DNA of 64,000 bases, from contig CM072160.1 in the NCBI GenBank assembly GCA_036850595.1, positions 13,929,906 through 13,993,905 of the forward strand. The letters are read 5' to 3'. Shown piece by piece: positions 22,324-33,688 of the stretch. Each line of letters starts with the position of its first letter. Positions within the stretch are counted from its first letter, which is position 1. The stretch comes from Rhyacichthys aspro. Taxonomy: Eukaryota; Chordata; Actinopteri; Gobiiformes; Rhyacichthyidae. A program made the position numbers and the translations under genes. The notes below the pieces were generated by a model. The model was not told the DNA's origin. It saw only the letters and a list, made by a program, of their open reading frames with translations, and searched no databases.

Positions 22324-25300
22324 ATGGAGGGACCTGAAACGCGTTCAGAGCATGTTTCTGCAGCTAAACCCACGGAGAGCTGCTTTGACAGGACGTTTTC
22401 AGCTCTGACCGTGAACGACGTTTATGAAATCGCCAAAGTGATCGGTTCTGAAGTGGAGAAACTGATCGACGGCTACGGCAAAGACAGTGCGGTGGGTCTT
22501 GTGCCCAAAATAGTCAAAGTGCTTGAACTCTTGGAGAGGTTTGCTTCGTGGAACCAAGCGCACAAGCTGCAAGAAGAGGAGCTGCTCAAGACCTTTGAGA
22601 CGCTACAGCTACAACAGAACAAAAAACGTGGGCCGAAAGACATTGAAGAGGCCAACTATAAACACGAAGTGAGTTTTGTAGCAAATGTTTTTATAATTGC
22701 GCGCATGTAATTATGTCATTACTCTTTTGTAACAGTGCTTCTCCACGGTGTAATGTTACGCGTTTGGATGGTGTGCGCCGTGACAGGCTTTGAGCTAACT
22801 CTGTGTTGTGGAGTCAGGTTTCCACGACGTACGCCATTAAAATGCAATCATGTATTCAGAAAAGGCAAATTCAGGCCTAGAAAGACATATAGCACATTAT
22901 ACACGCAATAATGTGCATATTGTGATAGTATTACCTGGTGTTTTTTACTGTCTGTTGTGTCAGTTGTAGCGTATAGTGCTAACATTATCAAATTTAATAT
23001 GGGAATACTTAAAGATGGTTATGGTTTAGCTGGTATTGTTTTTTTCTTGCTGGGCTAGAAATAAACATTACAATATTATATTCTGTCTACAGACTACAAT
23101 AAAATGGGTCTGATAAAATTGGCAGTACTTTTTATTATTGGCAGACATGTCTATGCTGTTCTTGCTTTGTTTTATAAAATCTAATCTGATGGATGTTCAC
23201 CATTGTAATCAGTTTTAAATGCTCAATCCATGTTTAGTACAAAGTCCTTTTTCTCTACTTTGTAATAAGTCAAAATGACACACCCGTCTGGACCCAAACA
23301 AGTCTCCAAGAGTCAAATTCCTAGATGCCCCAGAGATTATTACAGCACTCGAGGCGTGCCCTTCATATGTTATTTATTTGGACATAGTATTTTTTTTCTT
23401 TTTTTCATTTTTTCCTGTGTTTTCTGAAGCAGGAAGAGTTACAGCAACAACAGGAGCAATGGAAGAAGAGGTGCGAAGAGTTGCAAATCCAGGTACAGCA
23501 GCTGCAGGAGGACAGGGAGGAGCTGCACAGTCGACTAAAAGGCAGCCACGCTAAAGAGGGTACGGCCCAGTTAAAACTTACAAACAAACCTTTTACCTTC
23601 CACCTCTTATGTCAAACTGGTTATTGCAATGAATGCTTATGACAACTTGTAAATTTTTGGAAGTTCAGATGAGGGAGACGCTTTTTTTATTCAAACAGAA
23701 GAATGTGGTGATTTGTTTTTATTCTTATGTTACTTTGGGACATCTGGGATGGGGTTGCTTCTTTTTAAGACTCTGTCATACAAATTTGTACCATAAATTA
23801 AGCTTTCTGTGCGTGTATTTCTTAGACCGTGTCCAGAGGCAGGAGCGAGAGGTCATGCTGAAGCTGAAGGAAGTGGTGGACAAGCAGAGAGATGATCTCA
23901 GGGCCAAAGTCCAGGAAATAGCCACCATCTCCAAAGAAGTAGAAGCGGTAAGCAGAAAAAAAATACACCTGAGTGGCTATAAAAGATGATAGTTTATGAT
24001 GTGCACATGTAATTACACAGTCATCAAATTAATAGTTTCATCTTTATCATCTAAACACCAGAACACCTAAAACAGAAAGTCAAGGATTAAACTGTGTGTG
24101 TGTGTGTGTGTGTTTTTGCAATATAAAGAATGTTTGCACGTGACTGTGTGTTTATTAGCTCTCATAGTTAAAATAGCAGCCATAACTCTCAATGAAAGAC
24201 ATTGTGAGGAAAAGCAAATTTTATTCTTAGTTCAACAACTCACTGTTTGCCCAAATGAATACCTCAGATTATTTCACTGCTAAAATGAATGGCACATTTG
24301 TCTTGGCATTTTGTGGCTGTATGTTTATCCCTCTTGATATGTGCAGTCTGGTGAAATCCTGTTTTCTGATGCTTACCATTACCCATGCAATGAAATACTG
24401 TTTTGTTGCACGTCTGTTAACACGTCTGTGTTTGTGTGTAGCTTCAGGAGCAGCTGGAGCGCTTCATGAAAATGAATGCAGAGTTGCGACACAAACAGAA
24501 CGTGATGCAGGCCCAGCTGAAGAGCACAGTGGAAAGGAAGGCTGACATGGAGGCCGACCTGAAGGAGAAGAACAAAGAAATAGAGAACCTCCTTGCACAA
24601 CTCAACAGAACCACCAGCAACAGCCCTGTACATCATTTAATGTTCACTAAGACAACATTTTTTCATGACAAATTTCCTGCTCATGTTAAATTTTATCTTT
24701 TAAACAAAGTCCATCATCTCTTTTCCCTTTAGTCCACTCCAAGTCGGTCAACTCAGGGGTCCACCAGAATGTTGACTGGTGAGGAAAAGGATCCTGACCA
24801 GCCGTGTTTTACCAAAAAGGAAGTGCGTGATATAATTGTTGAGAGGAACGAGCTCAAGACAAACCTCTTCTTGGTGCAGGAGGAGCTCAGCTACTACCAG
24901 AGGTAATGACACTCTGTGTGTTTATGTCAAACCATGAGGAATTGTGTGATCTAATTTGGAAGTAAATCTAATTAATAATATGTTTTGTTTCTGAAGAGAG
25001 ATTTTGAATGAGGAAAGGTGCCCAGGTTTTCTTTTAGAAGCTGTTCGCTCCGCAATCCAACAAAGAAGAAAGCTCATCAAGGCCAAGATGCTTGGGATTC
25101 CAGTGAATGAATGTAGCAGCAGGTCTCCTTCACACAAAAGACACATTCACTTTGTTTACAAGTTTAGACGAGCTACAGCTATGGCTCAATTTGATCATTT
25201 AACTGGACTATTGCCCTTAATCAAATACACATTTAAACTATTGACTCTGTAATGCTCCTGTCCTCCTGACAGAGTAAGCTTTCTCCTTTTGAAAATTTAC

Positions 25301-26679
25301 CTCAAAAAAGAGACCAAAACAACTAATAATCAGGTTAGCCATAATTTGTAGAATGTCTTGTGAGAGATTAAAAATGCTTGAGTCTTACTTTAAGCTAGCT
25401 GCCTTCAACTTTATTCTCATTAGTTTGTTTGACCTGGTATGGTCTTCTGGCTCTATGCAGGTCGTATGTGCTCAGTGATTAATCCAGCTTAAGTGTTAGT
25501 AGGGTTTAAGCAGCAGTAGCTTGACTGAGGAAATATGAATATCTCCAACACAAGACATTTAGATGCATTTTAAAAGTGTAGCTGTTGTCAGACAAACTTT
25601 TCTAACGTCACATAAACATAGTCATTGTTAAATCAGGAATACAGGCAATTTCACAGATAATGTAAACGACAGGTTATATGGTTTTCTTTTTGTTGTCTGC
25701 TCAAGATATTTACCCAAATCTCACATTATTTATTTTTTTCTCTCAGTGACGACGAGGAGAAGAGTTCACTGTTTGGGCAATCAGAAGTTGATGGTGCACT
25801 AGCTGATGACAAACCAGCTGAGTCACGCATTAAAAACCTGTAAGTGCATGTACTCAGAACCATCCAGACATTTGTATTTGACAATTGTGTATTTGACAAA
25901 AAAACGTCAGAAATGTCCACACGATTGAGAGTCAGAGAAAAGATCTGTTTCAGTCAACCAACGAAACCTTAAGTTCAATTCTGGTCCAAGAAGACTACCC
26001 AATTACATAATTGAATAAACCAGACAAGATATTAGTGTGCCCGCAGTTGTAGCCCACAGAAATTAGGTTAATATTAATGGCATGTCTTCAGACGGCACGA
26101 CAACATGTGATAGACGTCTTGAGACATCTGAAAACTCAGATCTATGTACGTCGAGGGGAATTCTAACTTTGAGAAGGCACTACTAAACTTTTTTTTAAAG
26201 TTTCCTGACTCAGAATTGAATTAGGTGTACTACACAGCACTGTGTCGTTTAGTGTTTTTTCTGTTCTCTTATATTTAGAAAATCTACATTCTACATTTTA
26301 ATTTTTAATGTCACTTCAGAAAATGTTATACAGTGTATCCAAATACTGAAATAAAATCCAAAAAGAACATTAAATAGAATCCAAATACAGCACAAACAGC
26401 ACAAACTGTAAACACACACACGACACAGGCTCCATGGCTCTTCTGATGCTGTCACTGCCCCCGAGGTCTTTATCAACGTGGAGCTATATTTAGCTGTAAT
26501 CCCTCACTAGATCTAAAGCTCAGACTCCTCTTTTCTACCCTGTGTGCTGTAGCTTTGGCTTCCTGACGCGATCTGGCAGCAGCCGGAGCCCCACCCACAT
26601 GAGCAGCTCCGCCTCCACCTGGGAAATAATTGGAGATGCAGAAGCCAGTGAGGAGACGGAACAACAAATGTCCTCCTGA
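22324..26679 (+). CDS. rilp: Rab-interacting lysosomal protein
   Basis: Eight exons join to 1,296 bp (431 aa; human RILP is 401): 22324-22668, 23433-23559, 23826-23947, 24442-24627, 24733-24902, 24997-25122, 25747-25839, 26553-26679. RILP is the effector of GTP-bound Rab7 on late endosomes and lysosomes; it recruits dynein-dynactin and HOPS. An RH1 domain covers residues about 25-110 (VYEIAKVIGSEVEKLID). Long coiled coil follows, from about 115 to 290. The RH2 Rab7-binding region starts near residue 265 (FTKKEVRDIIVERNELK) and includes ELSYYQRE. A Ser/acid-rich tail closes the protein. The position next to prpf8 and scarf1, as in human 17p13.3, favours rilp over rilpl1/2. A likely AATAAA is at 26950-26955. 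Confidence 0.93.
24093..24113. repeat. (GT)n microsatellite in a rilp intron
   Basis: About ten uninterrupted TG units lie between rilp exons 3 and 4. No function is suggested. Confidence 0.85.
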
Positions 26680-28020
26680 ATTTGCTACTGACTCTAAAGC
26701 TGTGAGATCTTTCCAGTTTGTATTTGAATGTATTCACCATGTCCAAAAAGTCCCAGTGTTGACCTTAAACAGAAGTACTAGGCATTATAAAAAATTATAA
26801 ACCTTTTTATGTCCATTTCCTCAAGTTTGTTCCCCCCAAAATAACTCATTGTATGAGGTACTGTGTTTCAGTGTTAAAAGGGAAGAATTGTAGCATAGTT
26901 CTTCTTTTTGTATATATATATTTAAATATTTGTTTTTTTTAATCATTCAAATAAAAAACAAATGATTGGGTCTTATAAATTACTTCTAGTAACTGCTAAA
27001 ATACCAAAGATACAGTCAAGAAATATGAAAGCTATTTTGACAATGTGTCAATAATAAACTACACCATTGTTCCACAAGAGGGCATTGGTACAGTTCTTCT
27101 CTATATTTACCACACATTTACATTTTCTTTCTTTAAGTCTGAATATTGTCAAGCTGTCTGTTTAAAACCATTAATTAATGAGCTATTTCAAACCAATTTT
27201 AGTTTAATATTATAAGAGCAAAAAGCCTTAATGTGTTGTGTGGCTCTTTAAAACACATTCTCTTATGTTTTAGGCATTACATTTGCACAAAGCCAATATT
27301 GTTGCTGGTGTTTTACCTTGATGATGGTGCCACAAGTATGTCTGTGTGTATTTGGACTTCAATTTAAATATCTTCTGCTTCCTTAAAGAAAATGAGCATG
27401 AGTAACCACGATTGCAGATGCATAACAATCACCATGTTTTGTCCAATCTTTTAGCTCATTTTAAATAAAAAGCAAAATTTGTATTGTATTTGTCAAACTC
27501 CCATAAAGTGTTTTACTACAATTATTTTTATACTTGTTTGTAATCTTAACTTTAAAATATTAAAGCCACTGCATAGTTTTGTCTGTGGAACACCATTTCA
27601 TAGAGAATGTTTTAAAAACTGTTTTGAACGTCATTAAACACCAATTAATACAACCTTTATGTCCTTGAAGTGATTACATGATTATTTTATTTATTCTACA
27701 AAAATAAGTTCTGGAGGGTGAGCTTTTATTTTTGTTCTAAATGAGGTCCAGTTAGTGTGCGCTAGTGTTCGACCATCTTTAAAAAGCTGTGTGTCTGGCT
27801 GAATGGCAGGAAGTGGCTCTGACTTCCCCAGGAAATGGGAACCCTCGACCTCTCGGACTGCTCTGGAGCTGCAAGACAACTCACTGGAGAGAAAGGGACA
27901 GGGGGAAGGAAAGGAGGGATGGGTGGAGGTTAGACAGAAAGAGGGACACTGCTCACTGAGGGTGGACCTGATTGAAAGGACCAAGAAATTGAGACACTTT
28001 TTACATTTAAATCGGAGGCG
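26680..28020. other. rilp 3' UTR and scarf1 upstream region
   Basis: The stretch is AT-rich and non-coding. It has AATAAA signals near 26950 and a CTCF-like motif at 27072. From about 27780 GC rises, which probably marks the scarf1 promoter and 5' UTR. ORFs of 70-97 codons near 27700-28020 on both strands show no recognisable product. Confidence 0.55.
27072..27085 (+). promoter_or_regulatory. CTCF-like motif
   Basis: CCACAAGAGGGCAT shares its first 12 bases with the motif at 5625. It lies between rilp and scarf1. Confidence 0.35.
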
Positions 28021-31000
28021 ATGAAGCTACTTCTTCAAGCTCTGGGTGCTCTGCTGTGGTGTTTGCTGTCGTCGTCAACCATTCTTGACCCTGCTGGGAA
28101 AAACGTCTGCCACAACCCCAGGTACACATTTTACGATATATTTTACAGAATTAGAAGTTCTCTAGGGTGGTGTGTCTAAGGAGCTCTATCACTGATGTTC
28201 AGGGACCCCTCCACCTTGATGTGTTGCACCGGATGGCGTCAAGAAGGATCAGAGTGCACTAAACGTAAAGATCACTCAGAGTATACACATTAAATTGATA
28301 AATGTGGTGAAATGTGTTTTGTGTTGCCACTAACTATTGTACTGTGTACAGCTGTGTGTGAGGGAGAGCAGGCCTGTCTGAAGGACGAGCTCTGTGTGTA
28401 TCCCGGAGTATGTCGCTGCCCACCTGGCTACTATGGAGCTCACTGTAAAACACGTCAGTAACAACATCCTGTTTGTCTCTGTGTCATTCTGTCTCCAAAT
28501 GTAGTCTATTGTTTCTTGCCTCTTTTTCCCATTTTTCTTAAATCCATTGTATTAGTGCTTATTAGAGCTTAATGACACATTATAAATTCCTAAGCAGGAC
28601 TTCAGAGAATACATGTTTAAATGTGAAAGTTTAGTTAATATATCTACAAGGTGCATATATCATTAAGTTATCTTAACGCAACACTAACTTTTTAGCATGT
28701 ATATCCACTAATGAACTGAAAAAGACAAGTGCTCCAGCAAACGCATACGTTACATCTCCATAAACTCTTGTGTATTTCTTATATCTTGTGATTTAAATGT
28801 ATGATGTTGTGATGGGTTTGGCAAGATTTATATGGCAGAATATCTGTCCAAACTGCAAAGAGGGATCACTTTGAGGCTAGTATTTTAACAATTTGTATAT
28901 TGAGGTAAAACATACAAAGTGCTGGTTTAACATAATTGTTGGTATTTGTAGGTTGTCCCCCTGAGTTTTGGGCTTCAGACTGCCGCCAGGTGTGTCAGTG
29001 TTATCCACACGGACGTTGCCACCCTGTCACAGGTGAGTGCACCTGCAACACAAACCGCTGGGGTCCTCTTTGCCAAAACACCTGCAAATGCGCCCGCCAT
29101 GGCCACTGTGACCCCACCCATGGTAACTGCACCTGTGATGAAGGCTGGTGGACACCGACCTGTGCTAAACCATGCCAGTGTGTGAACGGGGGCTCAGTGC
29201 GCCCCAGCTGTGAGCAGCTCACAGGCCGCTGTCAGTGCCACAGGGACCATTGGGGCCTGAAATGTGCACTCACTTGTAACTGTTACATATCCCCCTGTAA
29301 TCAGCGAACTGGTGTATGTGAGTGCCAGGAAGGCTGGTGGGGTCCCAGCTGTGACCGGCGATGTAACTGTGACGCCACACATAGCAGATGTGATCCCTCC
29401 AGTGGCCACTGTTTGTGCCATCCTGGGTTCAGGGGTGACTTCTGCAACCAGCCTTGTGAAGCTGGCACCTACGGCAGCAGCTGTAAAATGAGGTGTGTAT
29501 TTGTAGACAATATAGACTGATAAAGTGTTTGGGAAATTTCTTATCTGCTCTTTGTGTTCTGCCAGTTGTGGCTACTGTAAAGACAACCATCACTGCTCTT
29601 CTACTGACGGTGCCTGTGTTGCTTGTGCACCTGGCTGGAACGGTACAAGGTGTGACAGCCCTTGTCCATCAGGTTTCTACGGTGATGGCTGCAAGCAGAC
29701 ATGTTCCCGATGCAGGAGAAATGAGCCCTGTGACCCAGAAACAGGGAAATGTTGGAGGTGTGATGTTGGGTGGACTGGGCCAAGGTACATGAATTACTTT
29801 TTGAAAAACTGCAACCATGCAGTGTTTATTTTGTCATTTATGCTGATTTTGAAATAAAGCCTTTTTGATTGAATAGTCACACAACTACCATTTATCTAGC
29901 GCAGATTCCTGTACACCGAAAAGAGAATATTGGAAGAAAATACTGCTGTATACTGTTGTATATGTCTTTACTTTGTTTTACCAGATGTCAAAAGCCTTGC
30001 GCCAATGGAACATATGGCGACGCTTGCACTTTTCTGTGTAACCCCTGTTTTAATGGGAGCTGCCATCATGTCACTGGAAAATGTATTTGTGAACCAGGAT
30101 TTCAGGGAGAAAGGTAGTCGAGAAATGAGCACAGTTTTGAGATCCCTTTAAAAACACTGAAGCTGATGAATTAAAAAGAGACACATGCACATGTCACTCT
30201 CTGTTCACTGCTATGTTGATTTTTCAGTTGTAACAGCAGCTGCCCTGTTTTGCATTTTGGCCTGAACTGTTCCTCTTTGTGTAACTGTGGAGAGGGCGTT
30301 GGCTGCCACCCTGTCACCGGTGCTTGCCCTAAAAGTACGTTTGTCCATCCACACTTTGATGTACGTTTATCTGCATCATCAGCGTCATAGATATCACTTT
30401 TATTGTGCATGTTTGACAGATTCCCGGGGTGCAGTGATTGCAGGTGTTCTGGTTCCTCTGCTTTTGTTGCTTCTTGTTGTGCTCCTTTGCTGTTTGTGCT
30501 GTGGTGGAGCTCCTCCAGATGGCAAAGACAGGTTTTTCTCCCTCAATTTTGGTTATAATTTTTTTTTTTATGTCCACCTGAGACACAAACTATACAAAGA
30601 GCTTACCTATACAACTTATTTGTTGCAGGGTGACTGTGGCTGAGGGTGGACTGTCAGTGCGCATGAAGTATCACGTCTACAGCGTCTTGGCAAACATTGG
30701 TGCTGCTCTGCCCTGCATCTCTAATTGGTCATCTGGCCTGCCACGTGTTACTGGTCAGCATAATTAATGTATTATTACCACCTACAATTCAAAATTAATT
30801 GGACACATTCATGCTCTTACAACAAATCTTACAATTGACATCAAATGAGGGCTGCACCAGTAAATTAAAATCATATCAAGAACCATATTTATCCGAAAAA
30901 TTACTCTTATCATTTTAAGAATGCCATAATGTAACTTTATAGACTCTGACTAATCTGTTAAACAGTATCGCACCATGACCCCGAGCTGACCTTTAACCAC

Positions 31001-32270
31001 AGCTTCATTGAGCCTCCTTCTTGTGGCTGGGTGACAGAGGGCTCGTCCTTTGACAGTGATGAGGAGGAGGCAGAGGCACTGTACTGTGTTCCTCCAAGAG
31101 AAGGTAACACTGCTCAAAGCCTACGTAGTTCTGCACATGTTTAAGTCTTCTCACATTACTTTCTTGTTTTATTTAACAGATATCCCAGCAGTGGCTGGAG
31201 GCGAGTTTCAGGAGATAAGCTCAAAATGTAACATGTTCTTGGACCCCTCGGGCTTTAGCAGCGAGGACATAGCTTCACCATTTAACATCCCTCGGACTTC
31301 CAGCATTGCCAAGGCCAAGCGTCCGTCTGTCTCCTTCGCTGAGGGCACTCGGTTTAGTCCGAAAGAGAGGCGTGGCTCCTGTCAGGAGGCTGGCACTCCC
31401 TCTGGAAACACTCGCACTAAAACCAAATCCAACTGGGGGGTTTTGATGGTATCCGCTTTACAAAGTCAAGGTGGGGCCGCCAAAACTAGGGAGGAAGACA
31501 GAATTGAGGATGGGTGCACAGAAGAAAAGCTAGATGGACAGGAGGCAGACAATGACGTATCTGGAGGAAACAAGGAAATAGACAAAAACCCAACCACTCC
31601 ATCTGGCGCCGCTGTACAGACCACTGCAGCGTCAGGAAAACGATGGGTCACGTCCAGCTCTGCCTCGCATAAAAGGTGTCATGCAACAGCTTCTGATAGT
31701 CAGGTAACAGTCTCCAATAAGGTAACCACAGTGTATGTAACAGTAGGTAAAGCAGGAAAGCCCGTGTCAAAGGCTGAGTCCAATTCAGAGGGGCCTGTTC
31801 AGTCTATGCTACGAAGACTCGGAAGTCTCCAGAGACAAAAAGAGCAGGATTCAGACAGAGCCAAGTCGAAAGGAGCTGAAGGGATCACCAAACCGCCCAG
31901 AAGGAAGCTCGGTGCTCGGGTGAATCTGTGGGAGCAGGGAGAGCCGTCTGGAGCGGACGCTGGCATTTGTAAGCCAGTGAGGAGAAAGCATGCCGCAAAC
32001 AACTCTTCAGACACAGCAACAGGATCAGAGAATGACCCTCCAAAAAGACCTCTATCGTCAGTTTTGATGAGTGTGCCCGAGGTGGCTCCAGCCCACTCTG
32101 AGGAGGAGGGGAGGCCTGAACAGGAATCAACCACGGGACAAAGTGAGAGCAACTATCTCACGGTGGGACCGGCGGGCGATGCTCTAAGTGAGGTTATCAC
32201 AAATGAAGGGGCAGTGGTTAGTGCCAGTGATGAACCCTGTTATGAAAATGTCATGGTTAAACAGTCCTAA
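28021..32270 (+). CDS. scarf1: Scavenger receptor class F member 1
   Basis: Eleven exons join to 2,727 bp (908 aa; human SCARF1 is 830): 28021-28121, 28203-28264, 28352-28453, 28952-29492, 29566-29784, 29985-30113, 30228-30334, 30420-30531, 30629-30753, 30966-31103, 31180-32270. SCARF1 is a cell-surface receptor for modified LDL, apoptotic cells and microbial ligands. A signal peptide occupies residues 1-20 (MKLLLQALGALLWCLLSSS). A large block of EGF-like repeats fills residues about 30-420. One hydrophobic segment (GVLVPLLLLLLVVLLCCLC) ends the ectodomain and precedes a basic stop. The cytoplasmic tail is long (about 450 aa), rich in Ser, Pro and charge, and mostly coded by the last exon. 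It ends with tyrosine motifs (NYLTV, CYENV). AATAAA lies at 32483-32488. The place beside rilp matches human; scarf2 is less likely. Confidence 0.93.
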
Positions 32271-33688
32271 CCCCTTTCTCAGAAGTAATCCTGATCCAAT
32301 CATAACCTCCCTTTTATTAGCTACTATTTATCAGTTACTGTTCTGTAATTTATTATATTTTGTAAGATTTATGCCATTATTTACATCCAAAGGGATTTTC
32401 ATATTTCATATTTATGTTGTATTTTTGATACAGTAAACACTATAGTTGCAACACGTGTTTATATCTTTAATGAGTAAAAAAAAATAAATCACAAGGTTAT
32501 TCTTCTTAATATTTTTGCCTTGTAACACTAATATTGGGAAATTGACATTCTGAGATATTCATTATAGTATTAAAATTATTACCTTTACACAGACAATGAA
32601 ATAACAATATTAGATATGAAAGGACATGATGTATTTTTCTCCAATTCCAGTGAAACAATATAAGCCACTAAATCTCTAAAAACTAAAAGTCTTTTGTACC
32701 AGCTAAACTCATTTGGAACTAATCATTTGCAGTGTGTTTTAAATCACTGTGTTGTTGCCTATTATCCCCTGTGCTTGATATGAACAGATAAATCTCAAGA
32801 ACTATCCGGCACATGGTTCTGTTTATTTTCTCCACAATAAAATAAATTCTATCAGAGTCAGGGGTGAAGATGTCCCACATCACAAGGTCACATACCAACA
32901 GACTTCATATTATGACTGCCAAAAATAAAGGTCAAAACAGATGAGTTGAATATATGGGTTATAAGGAAGGTACACAGCAAGTATAACAGCGAAAAAAATA
33001 GCGCCTTGCATGGAACATCAACATTGACAGTTACACAAAACACACAGGGAAAATGAGATTCAAGCATTTTATTTTGAATTTTTAAGCATGTAAATTTGAA
33101 AATCTGTTACACCTATTTAGATGAATTAAGGCTTTGAATAGGCTAACAATAAAACACATTCAGTTCCTTTATGAGTAATATGCAGTAAGGCCCATTATGG
33201 TATTACGGATAAAGTATAACTCAGTATTGCAGACTTGTTCCATAAATAAAAGAAGAAATGGATTTCACAATGTCTTGTGAAAGGCCTCTCTCAGTGCACT
33301 TTGACCTGTGCTATCACAAGACTGCAATGAACTTAAGTTTGACTGTTAACATTTAGTTTAGTGTATAATTCATTATATAGGGGTAGACCATGAACTATAG
33401 TCTCCTTTGTATATATTATATTATATTCATTTGCGTTGTGTATTGTAGGTTCAGTTGATGCTGAGTGTAAATGAAAAAAAAAAAAAAAAGCAGATGACTG
33501 GTTATGACCCCTGGCCTGCATAAAGCTCACTTAACTACAAAGTGCTGTTTGGACTTTGACTGATCTCCAATATTTGCAAAAGCTGTGGGCATGTACATAT
33601 ATTATAGTATTTTACATTTTAATGGTATAAAAACAGGGTATTTTAAATACCAATTTCGATTATAGTACAGTACTTGGATTATTAGCAG
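32271..33688. other. Convergent 3' region of scarf1 and vtn
   Basis: AT-rich 3' UTR and intergenic sequence with a 15-base A run (33475-33489). AATAAA for scarf1 is at 32483. A minus-strand AATAAA (TTTATT at 33068-33073) may serve vtn. No coding region is seen. Confidence 0.55.

Noticed and set aside
29001..29421. Open frames of 73-75 codons antisense to scarf1 exon 4
   Set aside because: They mirror the cysteine- and glycine-rich EGF-repeat coding sequence and have no product of their own.
31466..32152. Ser-rich antisense frames within the scarf1 last exon
   Set aside because: They are shadows of a Ser/Glu-rich coding exon; no splice structure or homology supports them.
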